64,000 nt of DNA. Origin: Miscanthus floridulus (Eukaryota; Streptophyta; Magnoliopsida; Poales; Poaceae). Position 1 is the stretch's first letter; every line of letters starts with the position of its first letter. Position numbers and translations under genes: made by a program. The notes below the pieces were generated by a model that did no database searches, had not been told where the DNA came from, and saw only the letters and a list, made by a program, of their open reading frames with translations. Below, in pieces: positions 46,600-57,785 of this stretch. Where the stretch lies: contig NC_089584.1 of assembly GCF_019320115.1 (NCBI RefSeq), positions 79,675,922 to 79,739,921 on the forward strand, written 5' to 3'.

Positions 46600-48018
46600 C
46601 TTGATGTCGTCGGGCGCTGACATTTTGGGGTCAGCCCACCTGACCCTGGCTATGACTCCTTGTCGAGCTACCATTTCGAGCCTCCCTTTGCTCGGGAGGC
46701 TTAGACGAGGTGGAGCCATCAGCTCCCCTCAGCTCTGGGGGCGCCATAGAAAGCCTGGATGGAGCAGGGCAACTTGCTTCCGCCATCTCTGGGGGTGAGT
46801 CCTCCGCCTCTTGCTCTAGGAGATGCCATGGGAAGGGCCCCGCCTGTGGCAAAGGGGGTCCTCATCCTTGCTGGCCAGATCATCCCACGGGATGGGTGAC
46901 CCAGAGCCATCGCCCTCCTCCTCTTCTTCTTCCTCCTCATCTTCCTCCTCCGATGAGCCTCAGCGCCGCTTGCCCTGCTATAGCTTTGCCCGCTCCTTTG
47001 CTCGCCATTTCTTCTCCTTGTCGTCCTTCTTCTTCTTTCTCCACTCATCTGTGGCATGGTTCACCACCCTCACGGTCGCATGCTCTAGTAGCGGTGCGAC
47101 AGAGGCTTGAAAGCCCAAATCCACCGACAGCTCGATGAAGCCTGGCTCCGACCGCATCACAGGATGTCCCAAAATTAGGAACACGGCATCGGACTCGTCC
47201 GTCGCTTTCTTGACATGTTGCGCAATCTCGCTGTTGCGAAGCAGCCCCTGAGCGAGCACCGTCCCATCGAGTTCCACGATGGGCACCATCCTAAACAATG
47301 GGAGGGCACGTGCCATCAGCTACACCACCCTCCTCGCGTGATATGCTCCAATGATGCCAGCCCCACAAAGACCACAGCTCCTCAGCAACACGACGGCCTC
47401 GAGGATGTCATGTATCTTTTTCTTCTCTTGATGGGTGGCCCCCATGGCCACGTCGGTGGTCGGTAGTGCCTCTTCAATCAAGCGCCTTGTGAAGTCTAGC
47501 AAGGGGGCGGCGGGGTCGTTCTTCAAGTAGAACCACTGCGCGTGCCACCCCTTGTTGGATCTGGATAGCTGGCAAGGCATGTACTCGGTCGCCCGCTGCC
47601 CCCGGAGGTGGATGCCTACTCATCCCATCGGCACCGGGATCTCCCCGCCTTTGTCCTTCTTCCTGTGCAGGGAGACGATGAAGAAGTACCTCCATAACTT
47701 GAAATGCAGCTCGATCCCTAGGTACCCCTTGCACATCACGATGAAGGCCATGATGTGCTAGATCCCATTGGTATTGAGGTGCTACAGCTCGACCTGGTAG
47801 TGGTGCAATAGCCCCTAAAAGAACGGATGAGGGGGGATCATGAGCCTGCACTCATGGAAGGGCGTCAAGGAGATGATATAACCATCGGGCGGCATCGACA
47901 CCTCCTCATGGCTGGGAACCAGCTACTCCATAGCATCAATCCTCCCACGAAGAAGACCGCGCTTGACGAGGCCCTCCATGCGTGCGTGGGTGACGTCGGA
48001 GCGGTACCACAACTCCAT

Positions 48019-49139
48019 GGAAAGCGAAGACAGAGGAGTGAGGACTTTTTGGCAATGGCGGAGAAGTGAAAGCTATGGATCTGGGGCACTAGCGGCGGAC
48101 CAACAGAGGCAGCAAATCCGAACAACGGCAGTGGAAAGGGGAGGAAGGCAAGATTGCAATTTGGCACACCAAAACATGAAGGAGGAGCCGGCTATTTATA
48201 AGGTGGGGTGAGACAGGAGGTGAACCGTCCGTCTAGAACGACATGCCCGGCATGCCCCGTCATTTTGCCTCTCCAGGAATCATGACACGCCACCCCCGGC
48301 TGCTCCTCGAAGGGTGCGTTGGACAGCGGTTCGCCCCCTTGATGGGCTAAAACCCACCGCAGGTAAGTAGGGATATGTAGCTAAAAACGCTCCCACAACC
48401 CATTAAGGCCCAGGAGTTCAAAGGTTGGCCCACCGACGTGTTCACAACTGCTCTAGGCACCTTTAGAGTGATGGGTGGAACAAGATGGGCCCACTAGCGG
48501 CTAGTACCCGGGTGCATGAGCGCCGTTGGCATCTCGGCCCACGTTCGAGTCTTGACAGAGCACGGTCCATGGTTTTTCCTCAAAGAAAGGCAACGAGCCC
48601 CCACGACCAGTCGAATAGACCTGAGAACTATATGGACTGGCCGTCAGGAATCTAGAGTTGGTCACCAGCTAACCCATGATGTCCCCCCACAAACTAGAAG
48701 CTAGGGCCCCACTCAAACTTGCCCGTTAATAGCTCACCGAGCACCATAGTTCATTCATCGAGGAAAACATGGCATGGCTCAGCCCCTGCGTTTTATCAAA
48801 AAAACACTTGAGGGAGGACGACCTTAAGGCGAGCTGACCCCTCGACCCGACCCTTGCTGCGTGCGGGGGCTTGAGAGTTGGACTCGCAAGGAGACCGAAT
48901 ACGTGGTCGCATAACAATGGTGGATCGATCGAATCCTAGAGAGGGATCATAATCAAGGGAGATCTTCTCTAATCCCCCGAATCACGCAACTACATGCTCC
49001 CAAGGAGTCCAAACACAAGGAATCTCGACCATACCAAGACATCCCGCAGCCCACAAAGGGAGATCAAGATACCTAGAATCCTTTTGTTCGAAAAAAGCCT
49101 TCAAAGGAGTATCCTACTCCTCCGCAGGTCAGGGGCTAC
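48019..49139 (+). other. Element E 3' untranslated region and antisense-gene upstream region
   Basis: 1.1 kb without coding evidence. It would hold the promoter of the antisense gene (reading left); a TATTTATAAGGTG phrase at about 48192-48204 reads as CTTATAAATA on the minus strand, 180 bp before the Met, a plausible TATA box. The right end has the polypurine tract GGTCAGGGGCTAC directly before the 3' LTR at 49140. Confidence 0.5.
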
Positions 49140-49260
49140 TATCGGGTATTCGTATCAAGGATACCCAGAAGAAGGAAGCTAATGGGCGCAAACGCTAACT
49201 CCCTCGGATGGTCAAGAGCGCATCTTGGTCTCGCCTAGTCCCGAGGGCGCTGAAGCAAAC
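49140..49260 (+). repeat. Start of 3' LTR of element E
   Basis: 121 bp, TATCGGGTATTCGTATCAAG, matching 19371 on with about 3 differences in the first 27 bases. It is interrupted by F' at 49261. Confidence 0.82.
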
Positions 49261-50817
49261 TGTGACGTCTAAGAGGGGGGTGAATTAGGCAACTTAAAAT
49301 TCCAACTCTAAACTATGGCCTCTTTTTCTAACCCTAGCAAAACCTATGCAAAAGATAAATTATCTAAATGTGCAACTACGGTTTTGCTAGTGTATTGCTA
49401 TCTCTACCACAAAAGGAGTAATGTAAACAATGTAAATGTGGAAGCTTAAAGAGCAAGGTAGAGATATGCAAACTCCCATCGACGACTCCGGTATTTTTAC
49501 CGAGGTATCGAGAAGTGCGCAATCTTCCCCCTAGTCCTCGTTGGAGCCCCTCGCAAGGAATCCCTCGCAAGGGCCAAGCTCCTAGTCGGGTAACTCTGTG
49601 GATAGCCTCGGGCCTTCCCCACGCGCAAGTGGGTCTCCAACGTGCCTTTCGGCAAGCCTCTCCTAGATACTCCCCGCCGTCTTCACTATCAAGCTTCCGG
49701 CCGAAACGCCGTAGGCCTTGTTCCCTCCGGTACACGCTGGCAGCCACACCACAAATGCAGTTGGTGTGATCTTGCAAGACTACAAGCCCCTCCGATGTAC
49801 AACAATGGTGCGCACAAGCACCGAGTGGTAAGAGGTATGCAAACCTCACTAAACACTAGGCCTAAACCTAGAACAAGCGCATAAGCGATGGTCTAATCAA
49901 CCTAAGCACTTTGCAAAGCACCTATGCTAATCACCTAATGAAACACTAAGCACTATGCAATGGAGATCACTAAAATGGTGTATCAACACCCTTGGTATGT
50001 TTCCTCAGCTCCACTCAGCTCATTTGGCCGGTTGGGAGTTGTATTTATAAGCCCCACTGAGAAAGTAGCCTGCTACTGAACGGACGCTGGAGTTGTCCTG
50101 ATCGAACGCGTCCAGTCGTCCCGACCATTGGAGCCGTGAACAACTGATCAGACGCTGCCAGCGTCCGGTCACTTGCCACCGGACGCGTCCGGTCGCAAGT
50201 TCGCCGCTCTGGAACCTCTCTATACTCGATTGGACGCTGATGTCCTGCGTCCTGTAACGCCCTAAAATTAGCTACCTTCTAAAAAGAGTAAAATAATTTC
50301 TGTTAATTGTTTTGTGCTCATAAAAACATAGGTAAAAGAAAATTTTCTTTAAATTAAAATCCAACATAAGGGTAGCAATATGTTTGCGCATACATACCAT
50401 TGCATTGGTACTTTTGTGTTGAGTGGTTTGAATGCTGTTGCATTGGTACTTTTGTGATGAGTGGTTTGAAAAATAAATTCAAATATCAATCTTTAAAATA
50501 TTGCTTTCAAGTAGTGGTTTAAAAAGAATTTGAAAACTTACAAAAACAAAAGTTAGATAAGATGCCTTGTTTTCAAAATCCAAAGGCTTGGAAAACGTTT
50601 TAAGATGTGTTAGAACGATGCCTCTCTTTCTGGGAATCTTTCCGACCTTTTTCGAGATTAAATTCCTATTTCTTGGAGCTTTGTCTTTTTCCTCGATTAA
50701 TCCAAAAGTCTTTTCCGGGAGCTAAACCACTTTGGTTGTGTTCCTTATCCTTCCATCTATCCTTAGGAATTTTTATGTAATTTTTCGGAGCTCAGAGATA
50801 TTTTTCGGAGCCTAAAT

Positions 50818-51447
50818 CAAGAGTGGGTAAAAAAAAACTAAAACCGAGACCGAAATACCCGAATTTTCGGTCCTCGGGTACTAGTTCGGTTCCAAGTTGG
50901 TAGAGATCGAAATTCTTTAGTAGTCTTTGGTCTGCACTGTCGGGTACCTGAACAACCCGATATTTAATCCAACCTCAAGTTTCGAAATTCCAAGCGACAC
51001 AGCCTGTCCCACGTTCCCTCCCACCCACACTAATGCAGTTGAGTTCTGAAAGTATATGAAGTCTGTCTCAACTCTGTTAGTCTGTGCTGTTGCCTATTGC
51101 CACCTGCCAGTCTGTGCTACTTCGTGGAACAAAAGTGCCATGCACTGCTGCTGTCATGTGTTGTCAGCCTATTATAAAGTTTATTTACTAGTACGTGTTT
51201 GTGTCTCCAAAGGCCTAATACTGGAGTATTCGTGTACGTGTTCAGCTGTTCCTGCAGAGTACAGACTGCACCGCTGTAGTCCTGTTGACTATTGAAAGCC
51301 ATCTCGGTTACGACCGAAATACCGACCCGATCTTTGAGGGACTAAACTCCTTGTTAAATTTCGGGTATCAATTCTTGAAGACTGAACATTTTTAAAAGCC
51401 GAATAGACTGGACCAAACAGTCGGTCAGGATCGAGCGCCCAGGCCTA
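50818..51447. mobile_element. hAT-like non-autonomous DNA transposon in B 5' LTR
   Basis: 630 bp flanked by the 8-bp TSD GCCTAAAT (50810-50817 and 51448-51455), the size typical of hAT. Terminal inverted repeats are imperfect: CAAGAGTGGGT against TAGGCCTGGGC (reverse of the right end). Subterminal repeats of ACCGAAAT/CGGGTA type follow. The ORF at 51056-51295 is not a transposase. The flanking LTR sequence joins smoothly when element and one TSD are removed. Confidence 0.82.
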
Positions 51448-51545
51448 GCCTAAATAGTCATTTTCGATTTTCTGTAATTATTTTAATCTCGAAAATCAAT
51501 TATTTCCAAAAATATCTTGGATTTCCAAAATCTCCGAACCCTACG

Positions 51546-51556
51546 TATATATATAT
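51546..51556 (+). promoter_or_regulatory. TATA box in the B 5' LTR
   Basis: TATATATATAT followed by GCCGGCG and the GC-rich island. It is the likely start of the R region. The same signal is at 59051-59061 in the 3' LTR. Confidence 0.6.
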
Positions 51557-54500
51557 GCCGGCGTAGCCCTCGACGCAAGGATTCTAGAAGTACACCCCGT
51601 TTTTCGAGCCGCCACTCGTAGCCCCGTAGATCGGACGCCGAAGTTCGGCACAGCTAGGTTTCCGGCGAAGTCTTCGGCGAGCTTTTCCGGCCAAACCGTC
51701 GCGTTCCGGTGAAAACCACCACCACCACAAGGTAGATCTCGTCGTCCTCTACACCGGCACGCCCTTCGTTTGGCGAATCTGCCATCGTTTCATCGTTTCC
51801 CTAACCCATCTTCCTCTTTTCCGGTGAGGAGCACCATGGCCGGCCATGTTCTTCATCTTCTCCGGCCACCCCGTCGCCCTGCGTCTCTCCTTCGGGCACG
51901 TCGCGCCTCGGGACGAACATCCCCGCGCCTCCCGCGCTGTCGTGACCTTGCGCCGCCCCGCCGTGCCTCCAGCAGGCGCCGCCGCCGGCCTGTGCGGGCT
52001 CGGCCGTGCAGGCCCTGTGCTGGCCGTCGTGACTCCGCGGGCATGGCTGACGCGCCGCCGCCATAGGCCCCAGCGTCGCTGCTACGCCGCCAGCTGGCCA
52101 GCAGGCCGAGGCTGAGCCCCCTCCCCGCCCAGTGTGTGAGCAGCAGTAGGCCATCTTCATGGCCAGAACCACGTACGTGAAGCAGAACGAAGCAAGGTAG
52201 AAGATGAACTATTCACGATTTTGCCATCCTGCTGTTAATTCCGCCGTTTAATCGTTTTAATTCCGTTTCAGTTTGTTTCAGTTGCGTTAGTTTCGTGTCG
52301 TCGAGATCTATGCAGTAGAGTTATTAGTTTATATGTCACATGTTTATGAATTTATTTTATTAAAATATTAATTGTGTCTATAATTAATTAATCATTGTTT
52401 AATTAAAGCCGAATTAGATTTTTGATTTTGATTCGATTGCGCGAGTTTCATCGCAGTGTGTGATACGTGTTAGCAGGGATGTTTAACATGTCTCACATCT
52501 TGGAAATTTATAAGTTAAATATTAATTTGATTAAGGATTATTCAATAACTTTTAATTAAAAGCAATTTAAGTTCTAATTCCGTTTTGCACCGTTTAAGTT
52601 GCGTTTGGTTCGTGCTAACGTGAACTATATGTTAGGGGCAATGTTTTTCATGTCACATGTTTTTTCATATATAGTTAAATATTAAATTGATTAGTATATT
52701 TACACACTAGTTTGGAATTAAAAGCAATATAGGTGCTTAACTTTGATGATTTATACCTAAAAGTTAATATGATTAATTGTTAACTTAAAAGTGTTTCTAG
52801 AATATAATTTGATTAGCTGAACAGGATACATATGTGATAAGTACGAGTAGACGCAGTCACATGCTTAATTCCTTTGCGAATGTAAAGTTTAATTGTTATG
52901 TGATAACATTTATAAATAATACATGATTAGCTTTAACTCGATTTTTAAAACTAAATATGTTGTGATTAATCTAAATCAATATTGCTCATATAGTTTTTCT
53001 TAGCTAATCTAAAACAAGCTCGTAGTTGTTTCTTTTATAATATAATATAAATCTTTTGATAGTGGTTTTCTTTTAACCGTAGCTCCTTTCTTAGTGTCTC
53101 TTGCATCTCATAACCCTAGCATCGAGCCGTTCTTGTCATGTTACTTTTGTTTTGGCGTGTTCGACGCAGTGGCGTTAATGGTTCTCATGTTACTCAAATG
53201 TGTTTTGGCAATTAAAAAGTTAATTGTATTAATACTATCACTTGCATCATTTTCAGAATATAAAGTCAATATAGGTTTTGTACTATGCTCTTTCTTAAGC
53301 AATGAATCAAGTTGATTAATGAGAATATTTACATGTGTTTCTACAGTTAAAATAAGTTAAATGGATAGGTTTTATTTTCCGTTGCTTCGATAGTCGCTTT
53401 TTCGTTGAATCGCATATAGCGTGTCTTTTGCGTTTGTGTGTTCGTAGCGATATGCCGTTTTGCTTATTTTATTGGTTGATGTACTGTTCTCATATGTTTT
53501 TATTGTATGGCATGTATGGATATTTGTGTGGTGATATATGGTTCAGTCAATCGGTGAGGTTTACGTGGTGATTAAGAAGCTGTTCTCTGAAGACTAGAAG
53601 CTGAGAATTGGAAGCAGAAGATTGAAAGTGGAATACTAAAGGCTTTTGAGCGTATTGCTTTGGGGGAAAAGCAAATTAAGGCAAGTATAGCATGGGATTA
53701 TCCTTGTTACCTATTCACATTTAACCACTTAATTCATATTGCATGTGTCTACCTTGGTTGCCAATAAGGATATCCTAGATATTTGATATCTTGTTCCTTG
53801 AAAACATTTGGGATAATGCATTGGGATAGTTTTTGCTAGTGCTTAATCAAAACCATGATCTTGTAACTTGACTAATGGTATATGCAATAAATATTAAAAC
53901 ATGACTTTTTAGTAACATGGAATCAGGGGGCTGGAGTGTTTATATGCTTCAGATTCCTCTCCCTAAGGACTTATCTGTAAGCGATCATCTAGGACTTACA
54001 GTACAGCTGTGAGGGCCATATGGCTCTGGCTTTAGCTCAGTATGAGGATCTTTTCTAGCTTGTTAGTGGTTACCTTTCAGGCACGGGGTATGTTTCCTTT
54101 GCTACTGGGAAGTGTGTACCGTGCTGCGATGCCCACGCATGCCACTCCTAGAGATGGGCCACATACGCCTGGCGGCCCTAACATGTTAGACGAATTCTTT
54201 GAAAGGCTTCATAGTGAACCCTGCCGACCTTCCTTGGAAGTGGGTCAAGAGAATAGCTACCTCGGGCGAAAGGGTAAATCACAACTCACAGTGAACGTGT
54301 ACAAACTCTGTAGAGTATAAAACTGTTATAACAGCCATGCTCACGGACACGAGCGGCCTTGGACCCTTATGGAATAGAGATGATCACTAATGGATAATGG
54401 TTCTAATAATTGATTGTTTATGCTATACATTAATCATGTTTACCTGATCATGTGTTTAAGGGAATGATAAATCTTTTGCCACCCAACTGCTTAAAAAGAT

Positions 54501-54895
54501 GATCTATTAAAGCTAATCGCAGTAAACTAGTATCAGCCCTTTTTGAGCCTCATGAACCCCATGATATAATTGTTAAGTACGACATGTACTTACGCTTGCT
54601 TTATTTTTCTATACTTTGGATAAAAATCCCGGATGGGTACCAGATCGCTGGTTTGGAGGAGTTAGGCATGTGGTCAACCAGTCAGTCGTCCCTGTGAATT
54701 TGGAGTCTTCACCAGAAGATCGGAGTCAACTTTCCGCTGTCTATACTCTGAGGGTAGTTTTCTTTTACTAATACGTTATGTAATAAGTATTGTCTTTTGA
54801 TATTATCCTTATTTGTGGCTATATGTGAGATTTGACTTCCTGGGCTCACATATAGTGTGTATCTGGTTTTGTCATTAAAACCAGGTGCTACAAAG

Positions 54896-54912
54896 TGGTA
54901 TCAGAGCAATAC
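54896..54912 (+). other. Primer-binding site of element B (tRNA-iMet)
   Basis: TGGTATCAGAGCAATAC, complementary to the 3' end of initiator tRNA-Met over 12 or more bases, three bases after the LTR. Confidence 0.93.
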
Positions 54913-57770
54913 TGACTGTAGGACGCAAGCCTAGTTAGCACTGGTCGTTTCTAAAAACCTATTTTACTATAAAACTATTTCTCCACCTCCTTGACTGATT
55001 GAATTGAATATTTCCCATCCTTGTCCTATTGTCTCCACTCCTTGATAGCTTCCTTTGAGCTATACCTTCTTATCTCCTTGAGTTGTTGTTCTTGATCTCT
55101 TGCAAAACTTTCTAGTCTCACCTCTATTCAAATTACCAAAGCCCTGATAAGAAAGTTTTCCCTTAAGAATGCCTACCAAGTAGCTAGAAGGAACAATTAG
55201 CAACGAGCTTGTATTTCGTGTTTGAGTGGTTTGTCCTAATGATCATGGTTGAGTTGGATCTTTGTAATGACTGCAATGAATTTGTGGGTTATGCTCACAA
55301 TTTCATTAAAGGTTTAAGGTATAAGGGATAAGGAAATAAATAGTCTGGGTTCTCTTTCTCTTGTTTCCTGCTTTCGGTCTTCCAGAGCAGTCTGTCTTCT
55401 ATGGCCTATGTCTCCAACCTTTGGGCAACCAAAAAAAATTCTGAGAAAATTCTGGGTGAAAGTAGACTTCAAGGTCTTTCTTTTCCCGCAAGAGTCACCT
55501 TGATAGCATTTCTGGTTTGGGAGATATGAAAGTCACAAGGAGATACATCTGTGCTGTCTGGAATCTGGAATAGTTTCTGTTGAGCAAAGATTTCAACCAA
55601 GTTAACTGCAAAATCTGAAGAAGTGGTCTAAAAGAAAGTTGTGGGGAATTTTATAAGCTTTCCAACGGTTCAAGATGCAACTTTATTAGATAAATGGAAC
55701 TCAAGATATGGATGTTTTTCTGCGCTGCTGTTTTCTATCTACGGGAAGGATCGATTTTTCTTATTCTTATCTATGTCCACAAGCTCTCTAGGATGTCAGA
55801 GGATGATAATACACCTTGAAGAAAGTTACATGTTGGATGTTGGTGCCCCTATCTCATATCTTCTTAAGGGGGTAGCCAAGCTAAGAGTGTTGTGAGTTGG
55901 TGAACCACAAGGAGTTCAGATCTACGTCTAGATTGATCTTGGAGCTAGCTATGGTTGGGAGTTAGATCTTCACGTACCTAGAATATAGACGTATACAAAG
56001 AGTTGCAAGAATTCTCAAGACTAAGATTAACTCTTGAAAAGAATTGGATTGGTTTTGATTTCTATTTAAAGCTCTTTCCTTGAAATAAAATCTTCAGAAG
56101 ATGTTGGAAAATGAATTAACAACCTTGGGATTCAAGAACTTTGAAAAACTTCTTCAAAAGTTGATTTGAACTAAGTTCAAAAAGGGGTTTAAGTTTGTTT
56201 TCTCATTTTCAAGAGTTGGTATTCGAAACTTAATTTCAAAAGTATTTCACCAAAGAATAAGAGTTGATTTGAAAAGAGTATTAAAGTTTAAAAGATTCAA
56301 AAAGAGTTGCTAAAGACTATATTTGAGACATTCAAAAGTTTTGATTTGAAGTTTGAAAGACTCTTTTGCATTAAAACTCATTCAAAAGAAAACAATTTGA
56401 TTTGAACTGCTTCACTCAAGGTTTTAGTTTAAAAACAGATATTCATAAAAAGTTTAAAAGTATCTTATTTCTAAAACTTCAAAGTCAAATCAGATTTGAA
56501 AACCCAGTTTGCTTTGAACTAAATTTCAAAAAGAATAAAATGTATTTGGTTACTCTTCAAAGTGTTATTCTAAAAAAACACTTTTGAACCATTTTATTCT
56601 AAAACACTTTGAAAATGACTCTAGAGTGTTTTTAAAATGTGTTGTTTGGAAAAGACCGACTGAAAAAAAAACAACTTGAGTTGTCTTAGTTCAAATTTTA
56701 TTTGAAAGGTGTTCAAAATATTTTAAGATATTTTACAAAAGATTGAAAAATTTGGTTCAAAAGTTTGCAACAATTTGCATTTGGAAATGGAGCACTTTTG
56801 GCTTTAAATTAGAACTAAGTTTGATTTCAAAACAAAGCTTGAAAAGAAAAGGTTTGAGTTGCTTTCAAAAGTGTATTTCTAAAAGAAGTCTTCCAAAATG
56901 GTTTGAAAGGGTTGAAAACTATTTGATTTGATTTAATTCCCCAAAAGTTTTATTCCAAAAAGAACTTGAACATGTGTATTAAGTCTTTTGTTTGACTTCA
57001 AAAAAAAATGGGAATTGAAAACTTACTCTCTTTATTTCTAAAGTAGTTTTGAAATTGATTCGGTTTGATTTCAGAAATCCCAAATGAGTTCATTCAAAAT
57101 GATTTGAAAATGAAGTTCGAATGTTTCATTTGTTTTCTAAAAACTTGAAAATCCCTTGTTTGAAATAGATTTCAAAAGAACCTGAGTTGATTTGTCTACT
57201 CTTTATCTGAGATTGATTATAAAGTCAAGTTTTCAAAGAAGTTTGAAAAACAAAGCTTAGTATGTTTACCTGAGTTTCCAATGATTTGAAAATGGTTGGG
57301 TTTATTTCAAAACCTTAAAAACATTTATTCAAAAGAGTTTCAAAACATGGTTGAAATATTTTCTTGAGTTCTAAACATAAAACATATTTTGAAAGCTATT
57401 TCAAAGGAGTTGAAGAAGAAAATTTGTTCGGTTTTGATTTAAAGTCTTCCTTTTGAAAAGTAAAACATTTCAAAATGCATAAAAAGATGAACCATAGAAT
57501 TCAAAGTTCTGATTCAAGCTAAGCAAGATTTTTTTTGGAAGCTTAACATATGGATAATTATATTCATTGGAATAGATTAAGAGAAGCAACAAGATCGGAC
57601 TTGGAATAAGATGGAACAAGAATCTGCAAGAGTTGCCACGTGATGAATTATCATACAACACAAGGTGAGTATCCAGATGGTGTTGCTCAAGGAAGTGAAG
57701 AAGATCCCAAGTTAAAGTATCCCTCTCTTCTTTGTTCTTCTTCTCCGAATCTCGGGGGCGAGATTCATCT
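54913..57770 (+). other. Non-coding internal region of element B
   Basis: 2.9 kb with no ORF over 84 codons starting at Met and no gag, protease, RT or integrase motif in any frame I inspected. The part at about 56040-57480 is saturated with TTTGAAAA, TTTCAAAA and TTCAAAAG words on an AT-rich background. The left part (54913-55900) is more complex and may carry packaging signals. The last 50 bases resemble the end of a chromovirus pol gene. Confidence 0.8.
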
Positions 57771-57771
57771 T

Positions 57772-57782
57772 AAGGGGGGTAG
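57772..57782 (+). other. Polypurine tract of element B
   Basis: AAGGGGGGTAG, four bases before the 3' LTR. It would prime plus-strand DNA synthesis. Confidence 0.85.
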
Positions 57783-57785
57783 AAT

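Larger units (their letters stand above)
42029..48018 (-). pseudogene. Antisense gene of element E (putative gypsy-type transposon domain, PF04195-like)
   Basis: Opposite to pol, a long gene starts at Met 48018 (MELWYRSDVTHARMEGLVKR). It reads through blocks typical of the grass protein family annotated as putative gypsy type transposon: GLLHHYQVELQHLN, KGYLGIELHFKLWRYFF, GWHAQWFYLKNDP and SEIAQHVKKATDESDAVFLI. An acidic low-complexity stretch (46900-46960) and a coiled coil (45660-45060, ARQKLLDLFESTRMDVAEIE) follow. The C-terminus is GYSDAELEDIEKEVAPLA at 42080-42029. It is split by solo LTR H, and removing H restores HDTLCV-AVQLVYDYLELAP. Three GT-AG introns are likely. Stops (TAG) disable this copy. 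The family's function is unknown; the family label is from memory of its hallmarks. Confidence 0.75.
19371..49260 (+). mobile_element. Element E: Tat/Grande-like Ty3-gypsy retrotransposon, heavily nested
   Basis: The 5' LTR starts at 19371 with TATCGGGTATCC and the 3' LTR at 49140 with TATCGGGTATTC. After removing C, D and H with one TSD each, the element is about 12.1 kb, in the usual size range of Grande-like elements. Order on the plus strand: LTR, primer site, gag, protease, RT, RNase H, integrase without chromodomain, then a long 3' region carrying a gene on the opposite strand. This layout is a hallmark of the Tat branch. Many in-frame TAG codons and frame breaks make it inactive. Its 3' LTR is cut by F' at 49260, so its own TSD cannot be confirmed. 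Confidence 0.88.
50253..54892 (+). repeat. 5' LTR of element B
   Basis: 4640 bp. It contains a hAT-like insertion (50818-51447), a TATA box, a GC-rich island (about 51590-52140) and then 2.7 kb of AT-rich sequence. Relative to the 3' LTR it has 31 bases at about 50607-50637 where the other has 2. Confidence 0.95.

Noticed and set aside
46124..47138. Plus-strand ORFs of 139 and 142 codons
   Set aside because: They are mirror readings of the antisense gene of E. The minus-strand reading carries the family blocks.
51056..51295. 79-codon ORF repeated at 58561-58800 as a possible small gene
   Set aside because: It sits inside the hAT-like element, has no recognisable domain, and repeats only because the LTR is duplicated.
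51770..52172. Overlapping ORFs up to 123 codons on both strands (repeated at 59275-59677)
   Set aside because: They lie in the GC-rich island of the B LTR, overlap in several frames, and have Arg/Pro/Ala-rich composition expected from GC-rich DNA. Duplication reflects the LTR pair, not conservation.
54896..54912. Possible tRNA gene fragment
   Set aside because: Only the 3'-end complement is present with no cloverleaf around it; it is a primer-binding site.
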